Shown here piece after piece: positions 1 through 10,727 of a stretch of DNA of 64,000 nt. Position 1 is the first letter of the stretch, and every line of letters starts with the position of its first letter. Under the pieces are notes generated by a model. The model ran no database searches. It saw nothing but the letters and a program-made list of their open reading frames with translations, and was not told where the DNA came from. Source of the stretch: Colocasia esculenta (lineage: Eukaryota > Streptophyta > Magnoliopsida > Alismatales > Araceae); assembly GCA_014218235.1 (NCBI GenBank), contig CM024759.1, positions 7,704,712 through 7,768,711 on the forward strand, in the 5' to 3' direction. Position numbers and translations under genes: made by a program.

Positions 1-85
1 ATTGTCATCACCTTTCCACCTCCATCCCCTTTCATTGGCCTCCTCGTGTTTTCCCTTCTTCTCCATATAGGCCCCTCCCTCTCTA
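1..85. other. Pyrimidine-rich flank left of the outer retrotransposon
   Basis: This C/T-rich stretch precedes the outer Ty3/gypsy element and ends in the TSD ctcta at 81-85. The same five bases recur at 31602-31606, where equally C/T-rich sequence resumes. I therefore read 1-85 and 31607 onward as one original locus separated by the insertion. I see no gene in it. Confidence 0.6.
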
Positions 86-500
86 TGATATGTGGAGAGT
101 CGACTCAGATCCTCTAGGAGATCCTTGGAAGACTCTCTCTAGTGAAGCTCTTCCGTGGTGGAAGAGGATTTCCTACCAAAGTGAAAGGATTTTCCTGCAA
201 AGGTTCTATTGAGAACAGAGGGAAGCAAGAAGAGGAATATGTGCAAGACTTTTGGCACTTGGTTGCTCTATCTCGTGCTCTTCTCTTTTATTTAGATTAG
301 AGATGTACAAAGAGATAATTGGAATACACTGTTATAATGGTTATTGACACAAAATCCAACTAATCTATTAACTGCCAACATATGTGCTAATGAAATTATG
401 TTACATGCAACAACTGTTTAACTAAATGCCAACATGAATCATACTACCTAACTACATGTTCAAAGATGTGAAAACCAGTCTAACCCCTCAACTCATAGTA
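86..500 (-). repeat. 3' LTR of the outer gypsy element
   Basis: It is homologous over most of its length to 31169-31601. The inner edge at 500 reads TA where TG...CA symmetry would give CA, which I take as a point change because the partner copy ends in aaca. The outer edge begins tgatatgtgg, matching tggtacgtgg in the partner. A purine tract on the minus strand, AAAGGGAGGGAGGAATC at 501-517, sits directly against it, as expected of the PPT of a minus-strand element. Confidence 0.8.
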
Positions 501-1349
501 GATTCCTCCCTCCCTTTGAGAATGACCTTGTCCTCAAGGTCAAAATCTGGATAAGCCTGTATAAAGGGGTAAATATCTTTCCAAGTAGCACCAGAAGATG
601 GATGGTTATTCCATTGGATTAAAAGCTGAACCACTACTTAATTATATTTCTGGCGGCCCAAAACAAACATGCAATGGAAGAACTGAAGGCAAATCCAAAC
701 AGTCAACTGGTTGATTGCCATGCTTCAACTTAAGTTTGGAAACATGAAATATAGGATGCAATTTACAGTGAGCTGGTAATTGTAACTTGTATGCAACTTT
801 ACCAATGCATTTAATCATCTGGTAAGGGCCATAAAATCTTGCACTGAGCTTGTAATTGTACCGCTTAAGGAATTCTGATGGTAAGGTTATCGCTTTAAGT
901 AAACCCAATTGCCTATAATGTTTAGACAAAGCATCACCCACTTTCTAAACTGTAGAAGTACTAGGAATATATGAAAGTAGACTAGGAGGAGGAATCCTCA
1001 AATGGTGTCCTTCCAATTGACAAATGGAAGGCGGTATTATACCAGTATGCTACCCAAGGTAACCCCATTGAACCTATGCACACTGCTACTAAAAACAGAA
1101 GCATCTTAAATATGTTTCTAAACATCTATTTAGAGCTTCTGCTTGCCCATCAGTTTGTGGATGATAAGAAGAAGATATATACAACTCACTTCCCTGTAAT
1201 TGAAACAATTCCTTCCAAAAATGGCTTGTGAAAGTAGCATCTCTATCAGAAACAAGAATCTGAGGAATACTATGTAATTTGACTACAGGAGCAACATATT
1301 CCTTGACCACAGAAACTATTGTGTATGGATGCTTTGATGGTATAAAATG
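501..1349 (-). pseudogene. Integrase C-terminal half and chromodomain-like tail (gypsy)
   Basis: Minus-strand translation gives the end of a chromovirus integrase. The catalytic-core part at 1089-1349 shows VSDRDATFTSHFWKELF, carrying the second catalytic Asp, and SSSYHPQTDGQAEALNR, carrying the Glu. The segment at 642-941 shows KLSARFYGPYQMIKCIGKVA and the HPIFHVSKLK motif of the C-terminal GPY/F module. The end (about 500-640) reads like a degraded chromodomain: IQWNNHPSSGATWKDIYP, then YPDFDLEDKVIL. The core resumes at 13732, across the Copia solo LTR. Frameshifts and stops separate the pieces, so it is a pseudogene. Confidence 0.85.
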
Positions 1350-1798
1350 TGTTGCGCAAAACACCCTCGGATGGTTCCCCATCGTTGACTTGATCGGACA
1401 TATGCAAGTAGAAACAGAATCACAACAGAACAGAGAGAAGAAGAAGAGGCAAGATTGTAACGTCGCACATTTTTTGGATCCCCGTGGATCCAGGTTTAGC
1501 GGGTCTGGTGGCCAGTGTGTGGCCCATTGATACGTGTTTCAGGTGTTGCACGCGTTGTGAGGCTTGGTGGGCCGCTAGGTTGGGCCCAAAGCGCTCACAG
1601 GTTTTCTACCTGTGAACTCGACAGGGGTATGCGTCGCGTTTTGAACGCGACAACCCTGGTGGTCGCGTTCCTGTTGCCGGTGTTGAGCGTCGACGTCTGC
1701 ATGCGCGCCAAGTGTCGTACGCTTGGTGGTCTGCTGACGTCATGAGTAGGAAGGCGACGGCTTTGTTGCGTTCTTAACCACTGTGTTTTTTTTAAGAA

Positions 1799-1841
1799 CC
1801 CCGGCCGAACAGAGCTTCCATAGGCTCTGCTCGACCAGGGG
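1799..1841. repeat. LTR hairpin 1, first copy
   Basis: This is an imperfect inverted repeat with arms of about 17 bases: CCCCGGCCGAACAGAGC, then an 8-base loop, then GCTCTGCTCGACCAGGGG. The same structure recurs in the other LTR at 10284-10326, with changes that keep most pairs. Confidence 0.75.
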
Positions 1842-2201
1842 GGGAGCTGCTGCGGGGTTTCTTGGCGATTCGAGGTCCTGGTGGAGTTCTCGGCGCGCTC
1901 TCGCCGCGAGGACGTCGTGTGGAGCGGGGGAAACGCCGAGGGATCTCCGGTCTTCGCATTCTTCACAAAGGTAGGGTGTTTCTACCTTGTTTGATTGCGT
2001 GGAATGCTCGTGGTGTGGATTTGATTCGTTTAAAGCTTCCAGAACAGTAGATACCATGCTAGGGTATCCATTAAAGCATGTAAAACGTGAATTAAGCATG
2101 GTTTGAATGGTCTGGAGTGGTAATCTGTGGAGTTCCTCCCAAATTAGGGTTTGCGCCTGTGAAGACGACGAACCTAGCCGTCGCGACATGGTCTTGACAT
2201 G

Positions 2202-2242
2202 CCGACTTGTCGCGATAGGGTTTCCCTATTGCGACAGGTCGG
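2202..2242. repeat. LTR hairpin 2, first copy
   Basis: The arms are 19 bases, CCGACTTGTCGCGATAGGG and CCCTATTGCGACAGGTCGG, with a TTT loop. It is identical in the other LTR at 10687-10727. It lies in a stretch rich in TCGCGA words. Confidence 0.8.
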
Positions 2243-4095
2243 GGCGACGCGTTCTGAAGGCGACCTGGCCCCTTGTCGCGACCTCAGCTGAGAGGTCTGC
2301 ACGTGTATGTTTTTAGTGTTGTGATTAAACAATTATTCGTATTTGTTGTGCATGGCAATGACAGATGGAGCCAGTGCACTTGTTACGCTCACGAAACGTG
2401 TTGCTCACGAGATGGGCATGTTTTATGTGGTTAATGTGTTATGTACGTAATTGGTTTGGTGTTTACATAGTATGTGTGGTGCGTTGGCACTTGTAGCGCT
2501 CTTGGAGCATGTTGTCCATGTGATGGACATGTTGTTTACGTGGATGCCGTGTGGTGCACCTGGCTGGTGTATTATACATGTGGTGTCTACGTGGTTTGGG
2601 TGTGTGTATGGCACACACATTGTCGTAATGTAATTCTTATGATTTGTTGTAGTAATTGGGCAGTGTGGTTCCTGTGTGAACCTAGCCGTGACATTGTGGT
2701 GTTTCCATGCTTTGTGTGTCATGCATGTGTATGCATGGATAGCGGTTGTCGTTATGATTATTGTAACATAGTTTGTGTAGTTACTTCGAGGTGATTGGGC
2801 AGTGAAGGTCATGTGTGGACTTAGCCCTGGTCTGTTGTTGTCCTTCGAAGAATATTATATTGATTTATGTGTTAAAAGGTGTGTGTGTTGCCACGGAGGT
2901 CACGAGGTGACCGATGTTAGGCTATAGTGTTATTATTAATATGGTTCATATATGTGTTTGTGAAGGTTAGCTTGTAGGTCACGAGTGACCAGGACAAGCT
3001 ACTCCTCACACATGTACTGTGGTTTGTAATAAACGTGTAAGTGTCGTGATTTGTGCTAGCCGAGTATGGTGGTCCGGCGCCTATTCCGGAATGCCTCTCT
3101 AGTTGGGTACCCCAGGTTCTTTGTGAGCCAAGCGCGTGTATTTGTTGTGCTCGGGGTTTATCCCGGTATAGTGTGGTATCGTTGAGGTCTGTGTCGTCTT
3201 CCTGGACACCCTCACTCCTGTGTTTGAGTTGTATGTCCGGCTGAGAGAAAGACGACAGTAGGGCAGCGGCTTGTGTTTGTTGGTATGCAGTCGCTTGTAG
3301 TGCGCTCGTAGTTGGGGGTACGGACACCAGTAGTCGACACTGGTCCCCAGCTAGTCCTATTTTCCAGTGCCTCACTTTAGGGCGCTCCGACCAGAGACCC
3401 TAGAGGTGCCAGGCATGGACCTGCAGCTATGTGTCTGCAGGTGTAGTGTTGGTTAGTCTCCACAGTTGTTTGACTTGTTCTCGTGGAGCGGCAGTTTGAC
3501 CTTTCGTCCGTGATTGCGAGACTGAGTGGTTGTTCTTGTGTTGTGTTGTCCGGGTTGGATACTGGCCTGATCAGCCAGTAGTCCATTCCCGTGTGGTGGC
3601 ATCGTTCCTTTCCAACTCGTGCTTTGCTACTAGTTGTGGTTCGTGAGTTTGTGACTCGTAGTCGAGGTTTGACCTGTTCGAGCTGTGCCCTGGTGTTGGC
3701 ACAGTTGTGGCTGCGATTGTGGCTTGTAGTGTGCCTGAGTGGTGGCACAGTTTTGGTTATGGTTGGTGAGTGTTGACTCGCCAAATGCGGTTTAGCTCGC
3801 TATGGTGTGCCCTGTTACGGCACTGATTTACTTGAGGTTTCTGTGCTGGTACCTTGTGGTGATAGGTACATGTACCTCGTGTGAGTAATGGTTTGTGGTG
3901 GTACGTCATATACCAGTCTTTTCTGGTGTTGACGTGGAACTGTGTCTCATGGAGGTCGTGTGGTGTGACCTTCCACTCAATGTGCTTTACCCTTCCTCGG
4001 GCAAGCTTCCGTACATGGTTCTCGTGTGTGAGGGATTGGCCGTTATAGCCAACCCTGCCATTCTGTGTGTGGCTTCCAACATATTATGGTTTGGG

Positions 4096-4103
4096 TATAA
4101 AGG
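4096..4103 (+). promoter_or_regulatory. TATA-like box in LARD 5' LTR
   Basis: The word TATAAAGG lies in a ggGTATAAAGGgcc context, and the same word sits at 12591-12598 in the 3' LTR. It is the only strong TATA candidate noticed on the plus strand of the LTR. The nested solo LTR lies about 130 bases downstream. Promoter use is inferred. Confidence 0.45.
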
Positions 4104-4231
4104 GCCAGCTTTTGGTTATCAGTCCTGTTACCCACGTATTTGAGACTCGCCTATGAAGCTTATAGCCTAGGCAATTATTTGCTTGTGCAGCTTATAGCTT
4201 AAATGATTGGTTGTGACTGTGGTTTGCCTGT

Positions 4232-7156
4232 TGAACGTGCGGCATAGTTGACTGTGCATTTTCGTTGTCCAAAGTTCCTCGCACAAGTCAATATGCGCAC
4301 TTCTTCTAAACTGTCTCACAAAATTAAAATAGAAAATATGAACTAGTAAAATGGTGAGCACAGGTCATATCCACGGAGGCTGAATAGAATTTGATTTAAA
4401 CTACTTTAACTTGAAATCATTCTAACGACAATGCATTAAAAGTGAATGTGTAAACAACACCGATCAAATCACTCACGATCTTGACAGATCAAATTTAATG
4501 AAAGAACAGACTGAATTGAAATGAAAAGAGACTTGTTATTAATGTGCCCTCACAGTTGAGGGATCAAACAAGTAGACAGAAATCTAAGCAAGAAATATAC
4601 ATACCAATTTGATTATGAAATGATTCGGAACTCAAGAAGATAAAATGATGACAGAACAAGATCTTCAACAGAATATTATCCAACCAATGCACCCTATAGC
4701 CCAGGGGATCAGACAAAAGATAAGAACAGAAATTAAGTGTTACTAAAACTGAATCCACATGCTATTACTAAGAACAGGAAATGGAACACAATTTTAACTC
4801 TGGATCAATCTCTCAACAACCCAACACAGAAGAAAGGAAGACGAAATTTGATCTCCTCACAGTAGCTTGCAATACGCGGAAGAAATGTAAAAATAGAGCC
4901 AGCAGCCCCTAGAATCCTTCACAGCAACCGAATGATCTGAACCATCATAGGCACTCCTCACAGCAGCAAAAACCCTTCTCAAATGCTTCCAGTCAGCCGA
5001 AATCCTCCAAATGCTCTTGAACACAACCAACAGTCCTCACAGAAGAGAAGAAGAAGCCACATTTGAATCACAGAATACAGAAGAAATTGCAAGATTTACA
5101 CAAAAGAAATGAGAAATTAAACTCCATTGGATCGAACTCTTCCAATCCAACCATTTAAACTATGAATAGAAAACTTAGCAAATGCACTAGCTTGGAATCT
5201 CCCAACCCAACCCTTACAGGAGAACAAGAGAAAGGAAACCCAAAATGTTAAACTAAAATTTCCAACAGTAAGAACACAACAACACATTCCTCCAGAAACT
5301 CTAACTGTTTACCTCTCCCCGATCTGAAGGAAAATATAGAAGAAACAATGGCAAACAAATTCCCAAAATGCTGAACTGGCCAAGCCCTTGGAATTTCAGA
5401 CTCCAATCCTCACAGCAGCAAGAACATTCCACTCAAATCCCTTGGAATTCTGACTCCGGAAGCCCCCTCCACTGCTCAAACATATGAATTTGATCTCCCT
5501 CCCCGGGATCATTCTTTTCAACAGCACAGAAGAAATGGTAAAATTCACACAAAAGAGATGGACAAATCAACATAGAACAAATGTAAAAATCAATCACTCA
5601 TGGATCATGTTCTGGAACAGAAGGAATGAAATTAACACTGAAGAAACTGGAAGAAACAACACTGAAGAAATGGAAATAACAATTCGTAACCCTTCCAGCT
5701 CTCACAGAAGAAATGAAAGAAGATTAAAACCCAATTCCCCTTCCCTACAACTGACAGAAGAAACCCCCTCACAATTGCTGAACCGAGAACAAATAAAAAA
5801 ATAAAGACAAAAATGGCAGAAAATTTTCCCCAAAAATCTCACTGGCCAAAAAAACCTCACAGATGCTGAAAGAACAAGGAAGAAGAACTAGCTAAAAAAA
5901 AAAAAAAACTCTAAGAAGTCGAACCCCCTGGCAAGAGGACCTCGGGTCCTTTTATAGATGCCCGGGCGCCTCCCGGATCACCAACGCACCAGGATCGCCA
6001 CCTCTGCTCCACCGAGATCGCCACATCAGTAGACCTTCACCGCTTTGCACACACCCGGCCGCGCTATCCGCTTCAGATGTCAGCAGCTCCTAGGCGCCAT
6101 CCGCCGCACAGCACCATCACTCAGCACCGGATTGGTCTCTTTCCGCCCAAATCGCCAGCGCAGCATCGCCTTGCACGAGCTCCACCAGATCTGCATGCCA
6201 TCTGTGCCAGCAGAGCTCCTCTGCATCGCACCAGCCACACCATCTGCTTGGCCCAGCCCCGTGCACAGCACCCCAGCCGCTCAGCGCACCCATTGCTGGC
6301 CGCCCAGCCATCGCCGCGCCTCCACAGGACCGCCTCCACTGGACCACCTCCTGCACAGTAGCCATCGCCACCTCACCCGGCCGCTTGGTCCAGGCGCCCA
6401 GCACAGCTTCCATCGCCAGAGCACAGGGGCGCCTCTCCACTCTCAGCACCCTGTACACATGCTCCAGCGTCGGCCACCCATCTCAGGCGCGCCATCTCCA
6501 GCAACACACAGCTACCGCGCTTAGATCAAGCCCCTGCCAGGACCGCCTCCTGCACATATCTAGCCAACAGCTCAGCACCGCTAGGAGCTTCCAGTTCCTT
6601 CTGGGTTCTTCCGGTTTTTATTGATCTGGAAGACAGGATAAAATGGATAAAATTAATTATGTGCATAGGTAACTCTGGTTCGATGAAAGGAAAATGGTGT
6701 AATGGACCAGTGTTGGCGAAGAAATTAATTCTGGTACAATGGACTCATGAGGGGTATGTGGCATTATGGGATGATGGGATTAAAATATTTTTATTTATTT
6801 ATTGGGATTGGGTGACATGATGGTGTTTAGGTAAATGTTATTTAACTAAGATTTATTTAAATTTTGATTTATTTATAAACTAATATTTACAAGAAATGCT
6901 TAAGAAAATCTAAGACTAAGGATTTATTTATGTACAATATACCCGTAAAAAGAGAAAAGAATTATTCAAAAGATACCGACTTTATTTAAATGAGGATCTA
7001 ACTAAGTGTTCTACCCGAAAAATTAACTAATATGTTCAAAACTTTATTCATGGATGAAATGAGAATTAATATCAAACTGCACATTATTTATGGACAAAGA
7101 CAGTCTAAAGTTAACTATATGTATAAAATTTAACCTGAAAAATTGTGCAGTTATCA
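4232..7156 (-). mobile_element. 2.9-kb solo LTR nested in the LARD 5' LTR
   Basis: The insertion is absent from the LARD 3' LTR, which reads straight through at about 12714. It begins TGAACG, ends GTTATCA (TG...CA), and has a perfect 5-bp TSD cctgt at 4227-4231 and 7157-7161. No RT, integrase or gag is present, so it is a solo LTR of an element with very long LTRs. A TATA box on the minus strand (5948-5956) gives the orientation. About 4.4-5.9 kb is A-rich with scattered AGAAGAAATG and CTCACAG words; 5.94-6.64 kb is GC-rich with many CAGC/GCC words. ORFs in the GC-rich part on both strands are compositional. Confidence 0.85.
5948..5956 (-). promoter_or_regulatory. TATA box of the nested solo LTR
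   Basis: The minus-strand word TATAAAAGG lies about 1.2 kb from the right edge of the LTR. GC-rich sequence lies upstream of it and A-rich sequence downstream, a usual U3-to-R arrangement. Use as a promoter is inferred. Confidence 0.5.
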
Positions 7157-7772
7157 CCTGTGAGGCCTGAGGCCTAGGCGTAACTGTTGTTGAGTGGACT
7201 AGTGGTGTGAAACTAGTCCTGTAGCTTCTTCTTACCTTCCGAGGTTATGTTTGATTAATGTGTTTATATTTAATTGTAGTTTAAATACAATTGTTGTGAG
7301 CATGAAATGGTTTGGCTATTGGAGTTGCCAATGAGACCCTTTGGGGTTGAGGTGTCCGTGGTTACGGTGTTGTTTTGGGTAGCCCCTACTGAGCCTGTGA
7401 CTTGTTGAGGCTCACTCCCCTACAGTTCTTTTCAAGGCTTACCGTTGGTTAGGCTTGTGGAGGCGTTGTGTCGGACTTGTACCACCAGCAGTAGTGTAGT
7501 AGTTAGTGTTGTGTGAGCTCGTGCTCCCTCGGGGTATGCCCCAAGTGGTTGTACTTTTTATTTGGACATGTAATAATGTAATGGGATAGTTGTAAATTGT
7601 TTTATACAGGTATGAGCACATGTACTTTCTTGTGTCTTATACTGTGCAGTTGTCTTTTATATTCTTACTGGACACGTATGTGAGATATCCCTTGCGAGAC
7701 TTCGGTCTGTTCGCGGGAGGCGGATCTGGATATGGAGCCTTATTGGGCATAAATACCCCGGTCCGTCACATT

Positions 7773-7784
7773 TGGTATCAGAGC
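7773..7784 (+). promoter_or_regulatory. Primer-binding site for tRNA-iMet (LARD)
   Basis: TGGTATCAGAGC matches the complement of the plant initiator tRNA-Met 3' end used by many plant LTR retrotransposons. It lies two bases after the end of the 5' LTR at 7770. It fixes the element on the plus strand and sets the LTR end. Confidence 0.92.
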
Positions 7785-9911
7785 ATGGTCCACTTAGAAT
7801 ATGAAAAGACATTAAGGTTACAATGTCCCAATACATAGATTAATGTCCACTATTGGTAGTAAGTCTGCGGTTTTGTGTGATATAAAGTAACTTTTACGTG
7901 AGCCTTTGGCACGTAAACCGTGTGTTTCTGTTTGTTAAATTGACAGTTGTTGAGCCACAACGTGGATAGTGGTATAAGTTGTGTGGTTGCACTAGTGTGC
8001 CAGAGTGCAGTTAAACTATAGTATTTAAAGGTTTTCAGTTGCAGAAATTAGAAGAGAAAGATAAAGTAGTGCCCTGAAAGGGATATGCCTGATATATGTT
8101 AGTAAAGTACAGAGTTATCAGAGACAGATATAGGGTGTTAATGTGATAGATCAGCAGATAGATTAGCAGAATGTTACTAGTAAGGAATAGTGTGTGTGTG
8201 ATAAGTTGCAGATGAGGGCCTTGGCAGAGGTATTGTTTGAGATTTGTGTTAATAAGAATTGAGAAGTAGCTTGAATAATAATGTGATTAGTGCTCTGGAA
8301 TGTTGAAAATGATTAAGTGAGACAGGTTGACTTCAAATGAAGTGTGAGTAAACAGAAGAGCAAAGAATTATGATCGTTTGATGAGGATAAGGGTGTTTTG
8401 ATAACTACAGGTCTGAGTAGAGGTGGTCAGTTAAGTAAAGAAAGGGTAAAAGAAAGATCAGTGTATAGTGGACTTTTCTGACAACTTCGTAAGAAATATA
8501 TTAGTTTGGAAAGTAACAGTTTATGAGAATTGCATAGATTGGTTCGTTAATGAATACAGTGTTACAAATAAGGTTATTGTTGATTAGCGATTGATTATAG
8601 TTTGAGCAGAGAAAAGGTAAAGCTTGTGTTTGAAAAAGATTGAAGCTAAGATTAAGAATGTTCAGAGTAAGATAGAGTTATGCAGGTCAGAATGAAAAGA
8701 AATGAATTAGCTAAGAAGCCGTTGAGCAATATTAAGCTAAGTGGTATAGAGAAATCAGGCAGAGCTAGTTATGATATTTGAAGAGATTGACTTCAAATTA
8801 TAGCTTTGGCAGTCGTCAAAGAAGAGTGTTTGTATGAACTGTTGTGTGAATGGTACAGTACAGGACGAATAGCTAAGTAATTGAGAAGGATACATGGTAG
8901 GTACAGTTGGCAGATTATTAATTTGGAAGAGAAAGAGTATGATAGATTGTGAAACAGATGTAACCGAAGGACTGAGAAAGTGATTAGTAAGAGTTTGCTT
9001 GGCAGCACACAGAAAGTGGATTAGTTTAAGCTAAAGTGTTTTTTCAAGGCAGCATTTTAAAATTCAATATAAGAATAAGAGGCAGGACAGTTAAGGAATA
9101 GTGTGCAGATCTGAGCATGGCTGAATGAAAATTGAAACCGTCAGGTATAGAAAGAAAAGAGTGCAATCAGATAAATAGTGAACGATTTAAGGTCAGATGA
9201 CACCCGATTGAAATAAAGTTAATGTGCGTAAAGTCAACTAAGCAGCGTAATTTTCTTGAAATAAGAATGCAGGGCCACAAAGATAAAAGTAGTTTGGAAA
9301 TTTTGATATTGTTTTCCAGTATTGACTGAGCAAGTAAAGCAATCTGTATTGAAATTAACTGGGATCAGAATAATGATGAAAGTGCGTAGCAATTGTGAAT
9401 AATAATGGAAGCAGAATTTATGAAATATTTTGTCAAATATTTTGTATAATCAGAGTGGCGCAGCGGAAGCGTGGTGGGATCGCAACTTATAGGTCAGACA
9501 GTTAAGTATGTGAATACAAATAAAGCAGAATAATGGCTAGCAATGATAAGTGAGTAATGGAATGGCATTAAGAAATGGCCCGAAAAAAAAAAATGTTGCA
9601 AACACAGCCCAGAAAGTGTGAAAGTAGGTTCAGTCCAATGAGATAAAGCGCCATTGGCAAGATAGAATTGCCTACAATTGAAAGGTAAGGAAAGGTAATG
9701 GAATCGACAGAACAGAGTAATTGTAAAATGAATTGAAAGAAAAGAAAGGAGCAAAGCAAGGATGGAAATGGACAGATGAATTGAAAGGCTGATACAGAGA
9801 AAGAGTATCCTCCTTGTTCTGCATACGATTTTGTTTCTTTTTAGGTGATAATCCGGTTTGTTGTGATTTGCTTTGTATGTCGAGGATGACATTTTTTTTA
9901 GGTGATAATAA
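7785..9911 (+). other. Non-coding internal region of the LARD
   Basis: About 2.1 kb of purine-rich sequence (many AG, GAAAG and AATAAG words) lies between PBS and 3' LTR. I looked for gag, protease, RT, RNase H and integrase motifs on both strands and found none. The longest open frame is antisense (9672-10451), crosses into the 3' LTR and has no family motif. The region presumably carries only packaging and priming signals, with proteins supplied by another element. Confidence 0.75.
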
Positions 9912-10283
9912 TGTAACGTCGTGTGTTTTTCGGATCCCCGTGGATCCAGGTTTAGCGGGTCTGGTGGCCAGTGTGTGGCCCATTGGTACGTGTTTCAGGT
10001 GTTGCGCGCATTGTGAGGCTTGGTGGGCCTCTAGGTTGGGCCCAAAGTGCTCACAGATTTTCTGCCTGTGAACGCGACAGGGGTATGCGTCGCGTTTTGA
10101 ACCCGCCCCGGTGGTCGCGTTCCTGTTGCCGCCGTTGAGCGTCGACGTCTGCATGCGCGCCAAGTGTCGTGCACTGGGTGGTCTGCTGACGTCATGAGTA
10201 GGAAGGCGATGGCTTCCCACGCCGCGTTCAGGTCGCGACATAGGGCTACGTCGCGTTCTTAACCGCTGTGTTGTTTTTAAGAA

Positions 10284-10326
10284 CCCCGGTCGAACAGAGC
10301 TTCCACAGGCTCTGCTCGACCAGGGG
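10284..10326. repeat. LTR hairpin 1, second copy
   Basis: This is the counterpart of 1799-1841. The left arm is CCCCGGTCGAACAGAGC and the right arm GCTCTGCTCGACCAGGGG. The C-to-T change in the left arm improves pairing with the right arm. Confidence 0.75.
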
Positions 10327-10686
10327 GGGAGCTGCTGCGGGGTTTCTTGGCGATTCGAGGTCCTGGTGGAGTTCTCGGCGCACTCTCGCCGCGAGGACGT
10401 CGTGTGGAGCGGGGGAAACGCCGAGGGATCTTCGGTCTTCGCGTTCTTCACGAAGGTAGGGTGTTTCTACCTCGTTTGATTGCGTGGAATGCTCGTGGTG
10501 TGGATTTGATTCGTTTAAAGCTTAAAGAACAGTAGATACCATGCTAAGGTATCCATTATAGCATGTAAAACGTGAATTAAGCATGGTTTGAATGGTCTGG
10601 AGTGGTAATCCATGGAGTTCCTCCCAAATTAGGGTTTGCGCCTGTGAAGGCGACGAACCTGGCCGTCGCGACATAGTCTTGACATG

Positions 10687-10727
10687 CCGACTTGTCGCGA
10701 TAGGGTTTCCCTATTGCGACAGGTCGG
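10687..10727. repeat. LTR hairpin 2, second copy
   Basis: The 19-base arms with a TTT loop are identical to 2202-2242 although flanking bases differ between the two LTRs. Confidence 0.8.

Larger units (their letters stand above)
1456..7770 (+). repeat. 5' LTR of the LARD, interrupted by a solo LTR
   Basis: It aligns end to end with 9912-13325 apart from the insert at 4232-7161 and a deletion of about 33 bases near 1765, within the block before the first hairpin. It carries two conserved hairpins (1799-1841, 2202-2242) and a TATA-like box at 4096-4103. Several apparent ORFs of 60-150 residues on either strand are not conserved as proteins and lie in non-coding LTR. Confidence 0.88.

Noticed and set aside
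6045..6624. Pro/Ser/His-rich ORFs of 60-160 residues on both strands
   Set aside because: They fall in the GC-rich part of the nested solo LTR, overlap in several phases and on both strands, and carry no domain.
4227..7161. Reading the insert in the LARD LTR as a CACTA or Helitron element
   Set aside because: Ends are TG...CA with a 5-bp TSD, which fits an LTR; there is no CACTA terminus, 3-bp TSD or CTRR hairpin end.
9672..10451. 259-residue antisense open frame in the LARD
   Set aside because: It crosses the boundary between internal region and LTR, has no family motif, and its LTR part is not maintained as a frame in the other LTR copy.
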